In this document: positions 48,140-58,636 of the stretch, piece after piece
Layout of the letters: each line of letters opens with the position of its first letter
Numbering within the stretch: the first letter of the stretch is position 1
Notes under the pieces: generated by a model
What the model was told of the DNA's origin: nothing
What the model saw: only the letters and a program-made list of their open reading frames with translations
Database searches by the model: none
NCBI GenBank assembly: GCA_001725945.1
Contig: LRMT01000020.1
Span: forward strand, 1 to 64,000
From: Cupriavidus sp. UYMMa02A
GTDB lineage: Bacteria; Pseudomonadota; Gammaproteobacteria; Burkholderiales; Burkholderiaceae
Length of the DNA: 64,000 nt
Reading direction: 5' to 3'
Made by a program: the position numbers and the translations under genes

Positions 48140-48331
48140 CCTCCTGGGCGGGTCTGGCTCCTGCTCGTCGCGAGCGCTGAAGAGAACCGAACTTGTGGAC
48201 ATGCACCGAACCGGAACGGCTCGGCGCTGAGTCTCGGCGCTGCCGGTGTCGTTGAGGGGAAGAACCAGTTTGGCGCAGTGGTCGGTGTGCGGCACGCAAT
48301 AGGACTCTGCCTGTGCGCTTGCGGACTACCT

Positions 48332-49558
48332 CTATTCGGTTTCAATGCTCTCCACATAAAACGATGCATTGATCTGTGTCTCGCGCAGCATGTAGCGATA
48401 GAACTTCCGAAATACCACATCGGATGCTGCGATGGGACGCTTCCAGAAGGCATCGACAGACTGGCTGGGTACAAGAGCGTCCTTGTTGTAGAAGGCGTCC
48501 CCACAGGTACAAAGCGGCACACGGTGGAATAACGCCTGAAGGCCGACAGTCGAGTTAATGAGTACGACCCCTTTCGCGCGCTTCAATAGCGCCGGGATCC
48601 TGGCGTCGCGCAGATAGCGGACTCGACTGGAAATCCCGTACTGCCGTGCCAGGCGGTCGATATCGGCAGCATAGTCTGCGTGCCCCCGTTCCATCGGATG
48701 ATGTTTGAAGACCAGCAGGTCCGTATCGTTTGCATGCCGGGAAAAGGAGCGGATCACGTGCGAGATGAATGCAACGTTGGACCGCCACGGGCTCGCGTAC
48801 AGCAATTGACTGTCGGTGGACAACTGCAACGGCACCAGGAAGAAGCCAGCGCCGGACGGATCCAGCAGCTGCCTGCGCAAGTCGCGCTCGGTCAACACGT
48901 AGCGACACTTCCTGAATAACGACCTGAGCCAGCAACCGGCCTCGCGCAGCTCGAACGGTCGATGATGCTCATAATGAGGAAACCTGCTGCGCAGCACCAT
49001 TCCGAACAAAAAGTACAGGAATGACCAGCATGCCATCTTGGCAAAGGCAAAGCGAAAACGAACCGGTTGGCGTGGCGTGGGCTGATCCGGGATTGCGGCC
49101 AGGTCGAGCTCGCGCAGATGGGAGCCTGCATTGACCTCTCCCGCTTCAAGCGTGATCCACCAGGGTCTGATGTACCCCTCCTCGAAGACGTAGAACCGTA
49201 ATCCCCTCCCTTTGGCCACGTCGATCGCAATCCTGTGCTGGGGCCGCCATTGACCGAACAGCACAATGGCCTCTGGCGCTTCGGCATTCAGCAACGCAAT
49301 CAGGAACTCCCGCCACTCGTCCATCGGCTTGCGAAAGGAGATTGCCCGGGAGCCCGGGAAGAACAGTGCATCGCCCCCGTTGAAGTTCACCTTGCGGATC
49401 TCGCAACCGGCACGGGCGAGCCGTCTCGCCAGTCTGGCAAAGAACGGCCCGTTCGGTCCCTGCAACAAGAGCAGTCGCTTGTGCCGTCCGAGCTGATCCA
49501 GCAGCACGTAACGGTCCTTGCAGCGCCCTGCGTTGCACTTGCCTGAAGTCATGCACAT
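48332..49558 (-). CDS. kpsS: KpsS-like capsule Kdo transferase
   Basis: About 408 aa from the ATG at 49558 (a second ATG is at 49552; an open frame runs further to 49675 but overlaps kpsC). Motifs: KRLLLLQGPNGPFFARLARR, GGDALFFPG, FYVFEEGYIRPWWITLE, LVFKHHPMERGH, and VVLINSTVGLQALFHRVPLC. KpsS adds the first Kdo to the lipid acceptor for group 2 capsules. The start lies 11 bp after the kpsC stop. The N-terminal 20 residues are Cys-rich and may not be translated. Confidence 0.85.
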   Translation of the reverse strand: MCMTSGKCNAGRCKDRYVLLDQLGRHKRLLLLQGPNGPFFARLARRLARAGCEIRKVNFNGGDALFFPGSRAISFRKPMDEWREFLIALLNAEAPEAIVLFGQWRPQHRIAIDVAKGRGLRFYVFEEGYIRPWWITLEAGEVNAGSHLRELDLAAIPDQPTPRQPVRFRFAFAKMACWSFLYFLFGMVLRSRFPHYEHHRPFELREAGCWLRSLFRKCRYVLTERDLRRQLLDPSGAGFFLVPLQLSTDSQLLYASPWRSNVAFISHVIRSFSRHANDTDLLVFKHHPMERGHADYAADIDRLARQYGISSRVRYLRDARIPALLKRAKGVVLINSTVGLQALFHRVPLCTCGDAFYNKDALVPSQSVDAFWKRPIAASDVVFRKFYRYMLRETQINASFYVESIETE

Positions 49559-49568
49559 GGGCAGGTCT

Positions 49569-51659
49569 CTATGCGCGCCAACGATCGAGAGCTGCAAGCA
49601 CTCGCCGCAAGACGGCCGCCCTCCACCCATGACGTTCTCGCTCGCTACACCGCGCGCTGATGCGCTGCGCTTCAATCGCGGCCACTGCTCGTTCCGGCGT
49701 CGTGAACTGCCCGCTCACCGGACAAATATAAGTCGGATAGAGAACCAGGGTCGCCGCGACCAGTTCATCAAGCTTCGCTGGCATCGCGGGCGATCGATGG
49801 GCGTCCGGTCCCTGGTCAGACCCCAGCCGGCATAGAACGGAATGCCGTAGGCGGTTACGGCAATTCCGCGAAGCAATGCCTCGAAGCCGGTTAGCGACGT
49901 GATCACGTGGACCTCGTCGATGCCCTTCCAGAGATCTGCAAGCGAAACGTCAGAGACGACCTCGTCGATCAGGGCGGCAGTAGCCGTGTCCATGGCCGAT
50001 GCACGGCGGTATCCCATTGCCACGTCGGGGTGCGCGCGAAACAGCAGATACGCGTCCGGGTTGGACAATCGCACGGCTTCGATCAGCTCTCGGTTGGTCC
50101 GGACCGCAGCATCTGGCAACGTGCCGTAGTGCAGCGACGCATCCGATTCGACCTGTCCGATCACCAGCAAGACCCGGCTGTCGCACGACGGGCGGCGCCA
50201 CGGCCGGTATTGAGGCAGGTTGTACTTGCTGATATCCCGCGCCACGATCCGTTGGCGCAGCGTGCGCGCACGTGCTAGTGCCTCGCCTGGAAAGTCGGCA
50301 CCGAGAAGCAGCTGTTCAATGCCCGAGGCTGCGTGCGCGTCATAGTAGATGCCGACCGGATCCTGCACCCAGGAAATCGGCGGCGTCAGTGCCGCGCCCA
50401 GTCCCACGGAGCGCAGGAATCCATCCTCCACGCGAATCACCGGCCTCAGTTCCGTTCCGTTGGCCGCAACCTTTCGACCCCAGACCGCCACCGCCTGCGC
50501 GTCGGCAGGCACCGCGCCACGCTGCCTTCCGAACGTCAGCGTGCTGCCCTGAAAGAACGATCTCGCGATGGGGCGCTTCCAGCGCGAAAAACCCACCGCA
50601 TGCACTCGCTCGGGAAAGCGCGCGCGCTGGCGCCGCTGCAGCGCAAGATGCTCGACGATGCGCTCCACCTCACAGCGCTGTCCTGTTTCCGGATCAACGT
50701 AGCGTACATAGCGGATGAGCGCCGCATGGATCAGTTGCAGCAACGGCATCGGCGTGCGCCTCGATGGTGGCGGCAATGCGTCGATCGTATGCCCCCATCC
50801 CGCGTAGAACGGCATGCCGAAGGTCCGCACCGGTATGCCCCATAGCAAGGCTTCGAAACCTATCTGCGAACTCACCGTGTACACGCAAACAGCGGGCTGA
50901 ATCAGATCCGGAGCATGAACCGGCGTGGACAGCACCATCACGCGTTGCGCGCGCGCGGCAGGCAGCTCGGTCAGGTAGCCACGCTTGCGCCCGGCATGAC
51001 GTCCGGGTGGGTCTTGACAATGATGCGCGTATGCGGATTTCGTCGATCGCTGCATCAAGCATCGCCCGGAAGCTGGCGTCATCGGCATGTGCTCCTACCA
51101 CAGAACAATCGCCCCGCGTCTGATCCACCACCAGCACGTATGGTTCGGCACTTGCGAAGGCGCCATCGCGCACGCTGTTGTACTTGGACAGCCGCGCTTC
51201 CCGCCAGGCGGACACCAGCCTTGCCGCGCGCTCAAGTTCCGCGGCAGCAATCTGCTCCGATATCAGCCTTTCCAGGCGGGATTCGCGCGCGCATCGTAAT
51301 AGATGCCCAGGTCATCCACACAAACGGAGAATGCTGCGGGATCGGATGAGTCGCCGCACGAGCGTAGGAAGCCGTCTTCCAGTGTGAATGCCGGTCTTGC
51401 ATGCTGAGCTGCCAGCTCGCGCGCGCGTATACCGCTGGGACGATTGCCCCACCCAACCACAAAATCGCAATCCCACGACCCGCGAGCACGTGAGAGGTCT
51501 ACCACGTTCGCGTCGAGTAGCGCGGGCAACCAGCGCTTACGCGCCAGCACGCGGGACGTTGCGCCCGCTACCGCACGGCGGGCTTTCATGATTGCTGCGG
51601 CTCGACGAGCGGTGCAGCCCACGCTGCCAGCCGGACCTCGGACGCGACAACATTCTCAT
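49569..51659 (-). CDS. kpsC: KpsC-like capsule poly-Kdo transferase
   Basis: About 697 aa, broken by several one-base losses (near 51640, 51590, 51225, 51040-51000 and 49790). The duplicated domain is visible twice: VVGWGNRPSGIRARELAA with FTLEDGFLRS, then VWGRKVAANGTELRP with VIRVEDGFLRSVGLG; DDLGIYYDA and DPVGIYYDAHA; and VSSQIGFEALLWGIPVRTFG with ITSLTGFEALLRGIAVTAYG. KpsC builds the Kdo linker after KpsS. The proposed ATG at 51659 overlaps the stop of the beta-helix gene. The end is DRWRA at 49569, just before kpsS. Confidence 0.83.
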
Positions 51660-52791
51660 GCCTCGTCGATGACAAGACCTTGCTCATTCTTCCCCCGCTT
51701 TGCCAGTCGAATGAGGTTGTCGGTACGTCCAGACACATCGACGCAGGCACCGCTGCGTATATGCCCGCCCGCGACTGTCAGCCCCGATATCGCGTTGCTG
51801 GCGGCCCTGGCTCCAGCCGGACAAGGCAGTCCGACTCCCCGGCGATTTGAAGCACCCCCTCGATGGAATGGCCGCGTCCGCGGACCGTGATGACAGGCGC
51901 GCCGGAAGTTCCGTTGACCTGATTGTAGGAAATGCCTTGCAGCCGGCACGTGCGGCTAGCCGTGTCGAGCAGCACATTCGTCTGCGCCGTATTGCCTTCC
52001 AGGTAGAGGCCGAGGAACTGCAGAACGTTGACACCATTGATATGCACAGTGGCGAACTCTCCGCCGCTGTACTGGGCCACGGTGTTGACGAACGTGTTGT
52101 TCGTCGGCCTGGCATTGTGCAACGTCACGATCGCCTCGCGGCGGCATCGCGTAATGTAGAGCGTACTAAACAGGTTGGCATTGGCCTCCGAGCCAAGCAG
52201 GACCCCGGCATCGCACCCTTCGATCTCCAGACCGCGAATGTCGTTCGCCCAACTGGAGACGCGCAACGCATAGCCTGCCCCTACACCCGTCACTGCCACG
52301 TCTTCGATGAAGCATGCCTTGTCCGCACTTCCCACCAAGCCGTCGTCCTTGATGCCGCGCAGGGCGATGCCGCCGTGCGAGTCGCGATTACCCTTGAAGA
52401 CGAGGCGTGAAAGCCCGCAGCGCAGACGTGCATTGCGTCCCGATCCGTTCGAGAACGTAAAGAGCGGTGCGCTCGTACGACGGTTCTCCACCACGGATTC
52501 GCCGCCCTTTCCCTCGCCCATCAGGTACTGTCCGTCGCGCGCAAAACTCAACGTGCTGCTGATCAGATAGTTGCCGGCCGGCAGGAAGATCGAACGCCCC
52601 GTGGCCAGAGCGGCGGTCAACGCTTCCGTATCGTCGGATACCCCGTCACCTCTGGCACCGGTTTCCTTCGCGTTGAGCATGCCCGGGCTCAGGCCGCTTG
52701 CGGCTGCCGGGGCCGAATAGGCCGTACGCGCAACCAGCGCGGCCGCCGCGAGCGCGGGTAACGCTAACATAACGTCTCGTCTCGATGTCAC
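51656..52791 (-). CDS. Tat-exported right-handed beta-helix (pectate-lyase-like) protein
   Basis: About 378 aa after one lost base near 51810. The N-terminus SRRDVMLALPALAAAALVA is a twin-arginine-type signal. ETGARGDGVSDDTEALTAAL is the entry motif of pectate-lyase-superfamily beta-helices, followed by regular strands (GIALRGIKDDGLVG; IRGLEIEGCDAGVLLG; VNVLQFLGLYLEGN). Within the kps operon it is likely a periplasmic or surface polysaccharide lyase/hydrolase or chaperone for the capsule. The catalytic residues cannot be assigned. Confidence 0.78.
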
Positions 52792-52855
52792 TTCTTCCCC
52801 TTTCTTGTCGTCATTTCATGCTCTTTCTCATTCCCTTGCGGGCAGCGGTTCGAGC

Positions 52856-53465
52856 TCAACCAAGCAATTCGCGGTCCCAGGTCACACCGGAGCGCAGCAC
52901 GCGAGCAGGCGAACCGCCAAGCACCACCCCTGGCTCGGAGAATCTGCCCGCGACGACCGAGCGCATCGCAACGACGCTGTCACGCGCAACGTGCGCGCCC
53001 TTCAACAGCGTGGCATGAGCGCTACCCATACGTGTTCCTCGATGACGATGTCCGCGCCAGGATTGATACGCTCGCCGCTGTACGCGTCGCGGATTGCGTG
53101 AGAATCCGTGGTGCGGATCTCCAGACCCCAGGCGAGCATGCAGTCGTCGCCGACGATGATGCTGCGCCCCTCCCCACAGATGAAGTTGCAGCCGCCCACG
53201 CTGGTACCATCGCCGAGGCGCAGCACGTTGCCATCGACAAGCTTCATGATGACCGAGCCCGTGACTCGGCACCTCTCTCCGATCTCCACGCGGTTGGCGT
53301 GACTGAGCATCAGCAGGCGCAAGCCGGACAACACTGCTCCGCTACCGATTCCGATGTGGTTCCGGTTACCGCCCAGCACGATCTCGCAGTTTGTGAACCG
53401 CGCCGATGGCGCGATCTGCAAGATGTTCTGAGCGCCAGTGTCGCGAACGATCAGCCTTCACGCAT
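52856..53465 (-). CDS. Hexapeptide-repeat acyltransferase
   Basis: About 203 aa. Left-handed beta-helix imperfect hexapeptides: FTNCEIVLGGNRNHIGIG, SHANRVEIGERCRVTG, NVLRLGDGTSVGGCNFICG, RSIIVGDDCMLAW and the C-terminal ARDSVVAMRSVVAG, VVLGGSPARVL. DSHAIRD carries the likely catalytic His. The start at 53465 (MREG) needs one lost base near 53451; a second break is near 53015. It probably O-acetylates capsule sugars. Confidence 0.78.
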
Positions 53466-53469
53466 TGCA

Positions 53470-55749
53470 TCAATCCCGAATCATGCGGTTGCCGACCATC
53501 CGAAACAGTCCTATCGTCGAATCGCGGAAGAACATCACCGGGTTCTTGGTCAGCTTTTTCAGCTTGCGCCTCAAGCTACCGGCGCGCGCCGACCTTACCT
53601 GCAATGGCGGGTGCGCCGGGGTCGTGAGATCGGGCTGCCCGGACGTCGTAGCCGATCCGGCCTCTACCGTATGCGAACCCCACTTCGCTCCGGGCTTGGA
53701 TGTCACCCTGGCAGGCGCTGCTATCAACCCCGTGTTGATATTTCCATCGGCCTTTCGGTATCGGTCGAACAGGATCGACGTTCCATGTACCTCGACTTTG
53801 TCGCGAATCTCCCGCCGCATTTCCGCATGGCCTGGCACACGCAAGACGTAATAGTCGATTGCCGTGGTCGCCGTCATGAAGTTCCCGTCTTCCCACGCCA
53901 CCTTGCGGGTCGTGAAGCGGGCGAACGAATAGAATCGATTGACCAGATAGCTGAGGAATCGCTCCACCTTCTCCGCGTCCGGAGTAAAACTACGGAGCGA
54001 CGTGTTCACCTGTTCTTCATTGACTACCTGGCAGGCAACGCCCGGCCAGCCATAGAAGGCATCGCCGCAATGCAATACCGGCTTTCCGAACATGAGGCCC
54101 TGCACGCCAACGCCCGAATTGATGGTTATCATCGCGTCACACATGTCCAACAGATCGGTGGTGTTGGCCTTGTCGCCGTCGCAGGCGCCGAGCACGCCGC
54201 TGGCCGCGCTTTCCAGCGGGTGCTGCTTGACCACCAGCACCCAATCCGAGGGCAATGTATAAGGCAAACGCGCAAGCAGTCGAATGAAGTTATCGTAGCT
54301 GCCGATGGGCCCGCAGAAATGTCGGATGACCGTATCCGAGGGACGTTGAAGGAACGCCACCAGGACTCTCTTTCCACGTCCGATCTTGAGCTTGCGACGC
54401 AGTGCAATAGGGCCAATGCGTTCCGGCTGTTCCTCGAGCGACGCTTCGTTGATGATGCTGGTGGTGATGTACTCGCGGGTAGCAGCGCGCTCCTCATGTG
54501 TAAGCGCATGGTTCCAGTGCCGCTCGTGATAGCTGTCGCTGTCGGCATTGAACCCATTGGGATCGAAGAAAACGGAACCGGGCAGCGCCCCCCGCTCGAT
54601 CACCATGTATGGAAAGCCCGCGTCGCGCACCTGCTGGTATAGCGCACGCACAGCGTCATTGGCGTACGGGTTATGGAAAATGACCCGTGAGAAGCCAGAC
54701 TCCGTCAGAAAGCGAAGGAAGTTCTCGGGCGGCAGGAACGCTTCTTCAATGTGTACCAGTTCGCCAAGGAACGGGGTCGCCCAACGGTTCATCACCCACG
54801 GGTTCTCACGCATGACGAGCGACCTTCCTGCGCTGGCCATCGGAAGCGGGTCCGGCTCGATCCCCTTGTCGCGAAAGGCTGCCATTTTTGCCTCGAAGAG
54901 CTTGCGGTTCTTCGCGCGCGCAGCCATGTAGCGACTATCTTGCTCGACTGGATGCCAGGCATGGAACATCACAATGCCTTTCTGGAACGTGAGGTCACCG
55001 AACAGTCTGTAGACACTCTTCCAGCCCTTGTATTCAACGACCGACTGGAAGTTGCGATAGTCCAGCGCGAACTCCGAGGGCAAAGGAAACAACTTGCGGC
55101 GCCGGATTGCCCGCGTCGCATATTCAAGATCCTCATAACCCCAGCCGTTGAATTCTGCATCGTTCCCGCCGGAGGCAAGAAAATAGTCGCGCCGCCACAC
55201 CGTCACCGACGTTCCGGTCGAGAACTTCTCGATCGCCGTCTTGTCATCAACCAATAGACGATGAATGAAGGTCTGCCGGCGCAGCGCGGGCTCCGTTGCG
55301 AGGAATTGCTCAGTCGCGCGCCGGGTCAGGTAGATGACGCCGATCATCAGGAAGTTGTCCGCCGAAGCATCGAGTCCGCTGACGGCACACTCACGCAGGA
55401 CGTCCGCATAGAACCCCGGATATGGCATCAGGTCCGCATCCTGGAACATCAGGTATGGGGAGGTGCCATGCTGGGCTGCAGCGTTGCGGGCTCGTCCGAT
55501 CGAGAACGGGAGGTGGCCCGTATCCAGATGCAGATAGTCGAAGCCAAGCCGCACGCAAGTCTCGTGCAGCTGGCGCGCAGGATCTGCCGGGGAACCGTCA
55601 TCGACCACCAGGAACCGCACCTGCGGGGGGACCGACCCATCGAGGTTCGGGTAGGCTACACGTTCGAGAATATCGGTGCGCTCGTCGCTCCAGCGCACCG
55701 GAATGGCGACAGTGAGTTTCATGACCGGTTCAGATGTCGTATGGCTCAT
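53470..55749 (-). CDS. Fusion: GT-A glycosyltransferase + KpsS-like capsule domain
   Basis: 759 aa, intact; the ATG at 55749 overlaps the kpsD stop (ATGA). Residues 10-290 are a GT2-type domain: LTVAIPVRWSDERTDILERV, FLVVDDGSPADPAR, the metal motif LMFQDADLMPYPGF and the acceptor motif FNGWGYEDLEYATRAIRRR, as in chondroitin-type polymerases. Residues 330-700 resemble capsule-synthesis domains of KpsS/KpsC type: VLVAFLQRPSDTVIRHF, VLVVKQHPLESAA, MITINSGVGVQGLMFGKPVL and HCGDAFYGWPG. As the only sugar-chain gene between kpsD and kpsC, it is the likely serotype-determining polymerase. Confidence 0.82.
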   Translation of the reverse strand: MSHTTSEPVMKLTVAIPVRWSDERTDILERVAYPNLDGSVPPQVRFLVVDDGSPADPARQLHETCVRLGFDYLHLDTGHLPFSIGRARNAAAQHGTSPYLMFQDADLMPYPGFYADVLRECAVSGLDASADNFLMIGVIYLTRRATEQFLATEPALRRQTFIHRLLVDDKTAIEKFSTGTSVTVWRRDYFLASGGNDAEFNGWGYEDLEYATRAIRRRKLFPLPSEFALDYRNFQSVVEYKGWKSVYRLFGDLTFQKGIVMFHAWHPVEQDSRYMAARAKNRKLFEAKMAAFRDKGIEPDPLPMASAGRSLVMRENPWVMNRWATPFLGELVHIEEAFLPPENFLRFLTESGFSRVIFHNPYANDAVRALYQQVRDAGFPYMVIERGALPGSVFFDPNGFNADSDSYHERHWNHALTHEERAATREYITTSIINEASLEEQPERIGPIALRRKLKIGRGKRVLVAFLQRPSDTVIRHFCGPIGSYDNFIRLLARLPYTLPSDWVLVVKQHPLESAASGVLGACDGDKANTTDLLDMCDAMITINSGVGVQGLMFGKPVLHCGDAFYGWPGVACQVVNEEQVNTSLRSFTPDAEKVERFLSYLVNRFYSFARFTTRKVAWEDGNFMTATTAIDYYVLRVPGHAEMRREIRDKVEVHGTSILFDRYRKADGNINTGLIAAPARVTSKPGAKWGSHTVEAGSATTSGQPDLTTPAHPPLQVRSARAGSLRRKLKKLTKNPVMFFRDSTIGLFRMVGNRMIRD

Positions 55750-57510
55750 AGGCCCAACGCCACGCGGGCGACGATTGCGATTTGATACATGATTCCAAAG
55801 ATGTCCTTGGCAAACTGAGTGGTTTTGAAGTCCACCTTGGAGAGCACCAGGATCTGGTCTCCCGGCCTGACAGACTGACTGTCCGAGCCGCGCGAGAAAG
55901 TGCCGTCCATATGCGCCACCACGATCGTCGTGGCATCCTCGTTTTGAACGATGCCGCCGGATTGCGCGATGTAGTGCTCTGCACGCTTGCCTTCCGCATA
56001 CACGATCGCGTTCGGGAATGCCACCTGTCCGCTGACGAGCACCAAGCTGTCCTTGACCGGGACGCGAATGATGTCGCCGTTCTCCAGCAGCAGGGAGCCC
56101 TGGTTGGTTGCCCCCGCCAGCACCGTCTGGCCCGTCGCTGTACCGTCTTGGCACGTTCCACCCACTGCAGGATCATTTCCGATTCAACCTTGCGCAGCTC
56201 CGCCTGGTCCTTGCTGCCAGAGCGCGCAGTCAATACCGCATTCTGCAGATTGCGCAATGAGGCAGCCAGCATGGCCTTCTGCCTCTCCTGCACACTGACG
56301 CGAAAGAGTTGCAGGTCCGCGACGTCAGCCCTCTCGGTCATGCGCACGTTTGCCAACAGCTCGCCCAAGCGCGTGCCATAGGGCACCACGTACTCCTGCG
56401 GTCCTTCGTGCTCACCTTCCACCCGGACGGCAATCGTTCCGGGCCGCTTGTCCGCCGTAAACTCGACTTCGTCGCCAGCGCCAAGCACGACTTCCGCACT
56501 GGCTGAAAGCGGGAAGTACTCCACGTTGCGTACCGTACCGGAGTTCCGGGTCACGCGCGCGTGTGTTGCGGATGGATCCGGCTTTGCCGCCGCCGCAAGT
56601 GCGGACAGCGTCGTCTGCATGCCGGGGAACTCGAACCGCTTCGCGTTCGCCGCGAGTCCCCTGACGAGGACGGTACTCCCACGTGGCTTCACCAGGACCA
56701 CGTCGCCATTTCCCATTGGCATCTGTGCCATCTTGCCGTGGAAAAGGAAGTCATAGAGGCTGACGACCTGCCTCGCCAAGCCGCCGCGCTGGATCTCGAC
56801 TTGAAGGAATGAGCCCCTGTCAGGATCGATACCGCCGGCAAGATCGATAAAGCGCAGCAGGCTGTCGTTGGAGTTTCCCTCGTAGATACCAGGCGCCGCA
56901 CAAAGCCTGTGACATAGACTCGGACCGGCTGCGCCGCCACGAGGCTGGCGTATATCTCCACCCGTGCGCTGTAGGACTTCCGCAGCGCTGCCGTCACCAT
57001 GGTCTGAAGTTCCCCGTTGTGTATGCCTCTGACGCGCATTGGCCCCACGTGCGGCAGGAAGATGTTGCCCTGCTCATCCACGGGCAGCACGGCATCGAAA
57101 TCGAAACCGCCCCACATCCGCACCCGCACCTGATCACCATTGGCGATGACGTAATCCGGATTGAACGCGATCGATCCCGCACGGGCGAACGCTCCGCTGA
57201 ACATGCTCGCGCCAAATACCTCGCTCCCCAGGTTTGCCTGATAGTCGGCAGCTGGCAGCGCTTGCGGCGCCGACGCTAACGGGCTGGTATCGGCCTGCGG
57301 TAGAGTCCCTGCGGCAGCGGGGGGCGCAAGCCCAACGGACCGGGCATCGGCCACGGCTAGCCCGGGCGCCGCAGGAACGCTGTCGCGCCCCCCCTCACCG
57401 TGCGACAGGGCGGTGCGCGCCATGCCAACCTCGGCAGCGAATGCTACCGGCTGGAAAAGCGCCAGCAATACCATTCCCACCCGGAAAATTTGCAGCATCA
57501 ACTTCTTCAT
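55746..57510 (-). CDS. kpsD: KpsD-like outer-membrane polysaccharide export protein
   Basis: About 588 aa after lost bases near 56900 and 56150. Sec signal (MKKLMLQIFRVGMVLLALFQ). FNPDYVIANGDQVRVRMWGG and GNIFLPHVGPMRVRGI form the polysaccharide-export domain; SLBB-type repeats follow (YVTGFVRRPGIYEG; GSFLQVEIQRGGLARQ; LENGDIIRVPVKDSLVLVSG). No lipobox Cys, as in KpsD and unlike Wza. It carries capsule polymer across the periplasm and outer membrane with KpsE. Confidence 0.87.
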
Positions 57511-57523
57511 GAATCCAAGTCCG

Positions 57524-58636
57524 TCAATCCCGGTGATCGCGCACGATGGCAATCAGCAAACATAGAATCAGCGTCACCAGACCCACGACAATGGCCGACA
57601 GCGTCACGTTGTAGATGCGCCGTGGCTCCATTGGATAGTCGGGTAGCGTGGCGTTCTGCAAGATCTGCACGGACTTCATCTTGCGCACTGCCTCGATGCG
57701 CTGCCTCTCCAGGGCCGCAAGCGCAGCCTTGTAGACGGACTCGGCCATCGCCGCCTTCGACTCGAGTTGCTCCTGCTGCTCGGCCAAAACATTCAGGCCA
57801 CCGTTGCTCGCCGATGCGAGCCTCGCGTTCTGTTCGGCGATCTGCCGGGCGACGGCTTCTATCTCCGTAACGATCTGGACCATGTCCGGCGCATTTCCGG
57901 TGAGATACCCAGCCATAGCCTGCTTCCTTGCCAGCAAATCCGCACGCGTTTGTTCCAGTTGCGCCACCACCGCGCTTACGCTCTCGACAGTCAACTTGGG
58001 CGACACCAACCCATGCTTGTTCTGGTACTGCAACACATCGCGCCGCGCCTCCTGCATTCGGTTTCGCATGCCGACGATCTGCGCGTCGACGAACTCGACC
58101 TGCTCGCGTGCGAGCTGGTTGTCCAGCTGGTTCATGTACTGTTCGCCATGGCGGACCATGGCATCGGCAATGGCGTGCGCCTTGTCGGGCGAGTATGCCT
58201 GCGCCCGCACGATAAGGATCTGCGAGTAGTCGTCATAGGTCACCGTCACGCGCGACAGGAAGTAGCCATGGAAGCGCTCGTAGGGCCGGTTCCATGACCA
58301 AAGCCGGGACAGGACATCCTTGCGTGAATCACCATAGTGTTCGCGCAGTGCCAGCTCTCGGTCGAGCCTGACCAGCATGTCGTTCGAGCGCAAGTAGTCC
58401 CGCAATAGCAGCAAATCGCGGCTGGCGTTGGTACCGGTCATCAACGAGACCAAATCGGTTGCCTTTCCAGCGCCCCCGGTTGCATCCGTACGCTGCAACA
58501 CTACGTGTGCTTCCGATACGTAGGCGTCCGAAGCAATAACACTCCAGTAGATGGTGGTACACAGGACGCAGGCGAGGCTGAGCGCGATGAGCGGCCTGGC
58601 GCGCAGCCATGCCCGGATTGTCTTCACGATACTCAT
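57524..58636 (-). CDS. kpsE: KpsE-like capsule export inner-membrane protein
   Basis: 370 aa, intact. TM near residues 14-34, large periplasmic part with coiled coil (LDNQLAREQVEFVDAQIVGM; EQQEQLESKAAMAESVYKAA), the proline-rich PDYPMEPRRIYN and a C-terminal TM. It is the polysaccharide co-polymerase/adaptor of ABC-dependent capsule export. Its ATG overlaps the kpsT stop. Confidence 0.93.
   Translation of the reverse strand: MSIVKTIRAWLRARPLIALSLACVLCTTIYWSVIASDAYVSEAHVVLQRTDATGGAGKATDLVSLMTGTNASRDLLLLRDYLRSNDMLVRLDRELALREHYGDSRKDVLSRLWSWNRPYERFHGYFLSRVTVTYDDYSQILIVRAQAYSPDKAHAIADAMVRHGEQYMNQLDNQLAREQVEFVDAQIVGMRNRMQEARRDVLQYQNKHGLVSPKLTVESVSAVVAQLEQTRADLLARKQAMAGYLTGNAPDMVQIVTEIEAVARQIAEQNARLASASNGGLNVLAEQQEQLESKAAMAESVYKAALAALERQRIEAVRKMKSVQILQNATLPDYPMEPRRIYNVTLSAIVVGLVTLILCLLIAIVRDHRD

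Larger units (their letters stand above)
47967..48331. other. Intergenic region between kpsS and the chemoreceptor gene
   Basis: About 365 bp. It holds the sigma-28-like promoter (48081-48107) and the short tandem repeat (48111-48139). The remaining sequence up to 48331 shows no supported gene on either strand. Confidence 0.5.
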
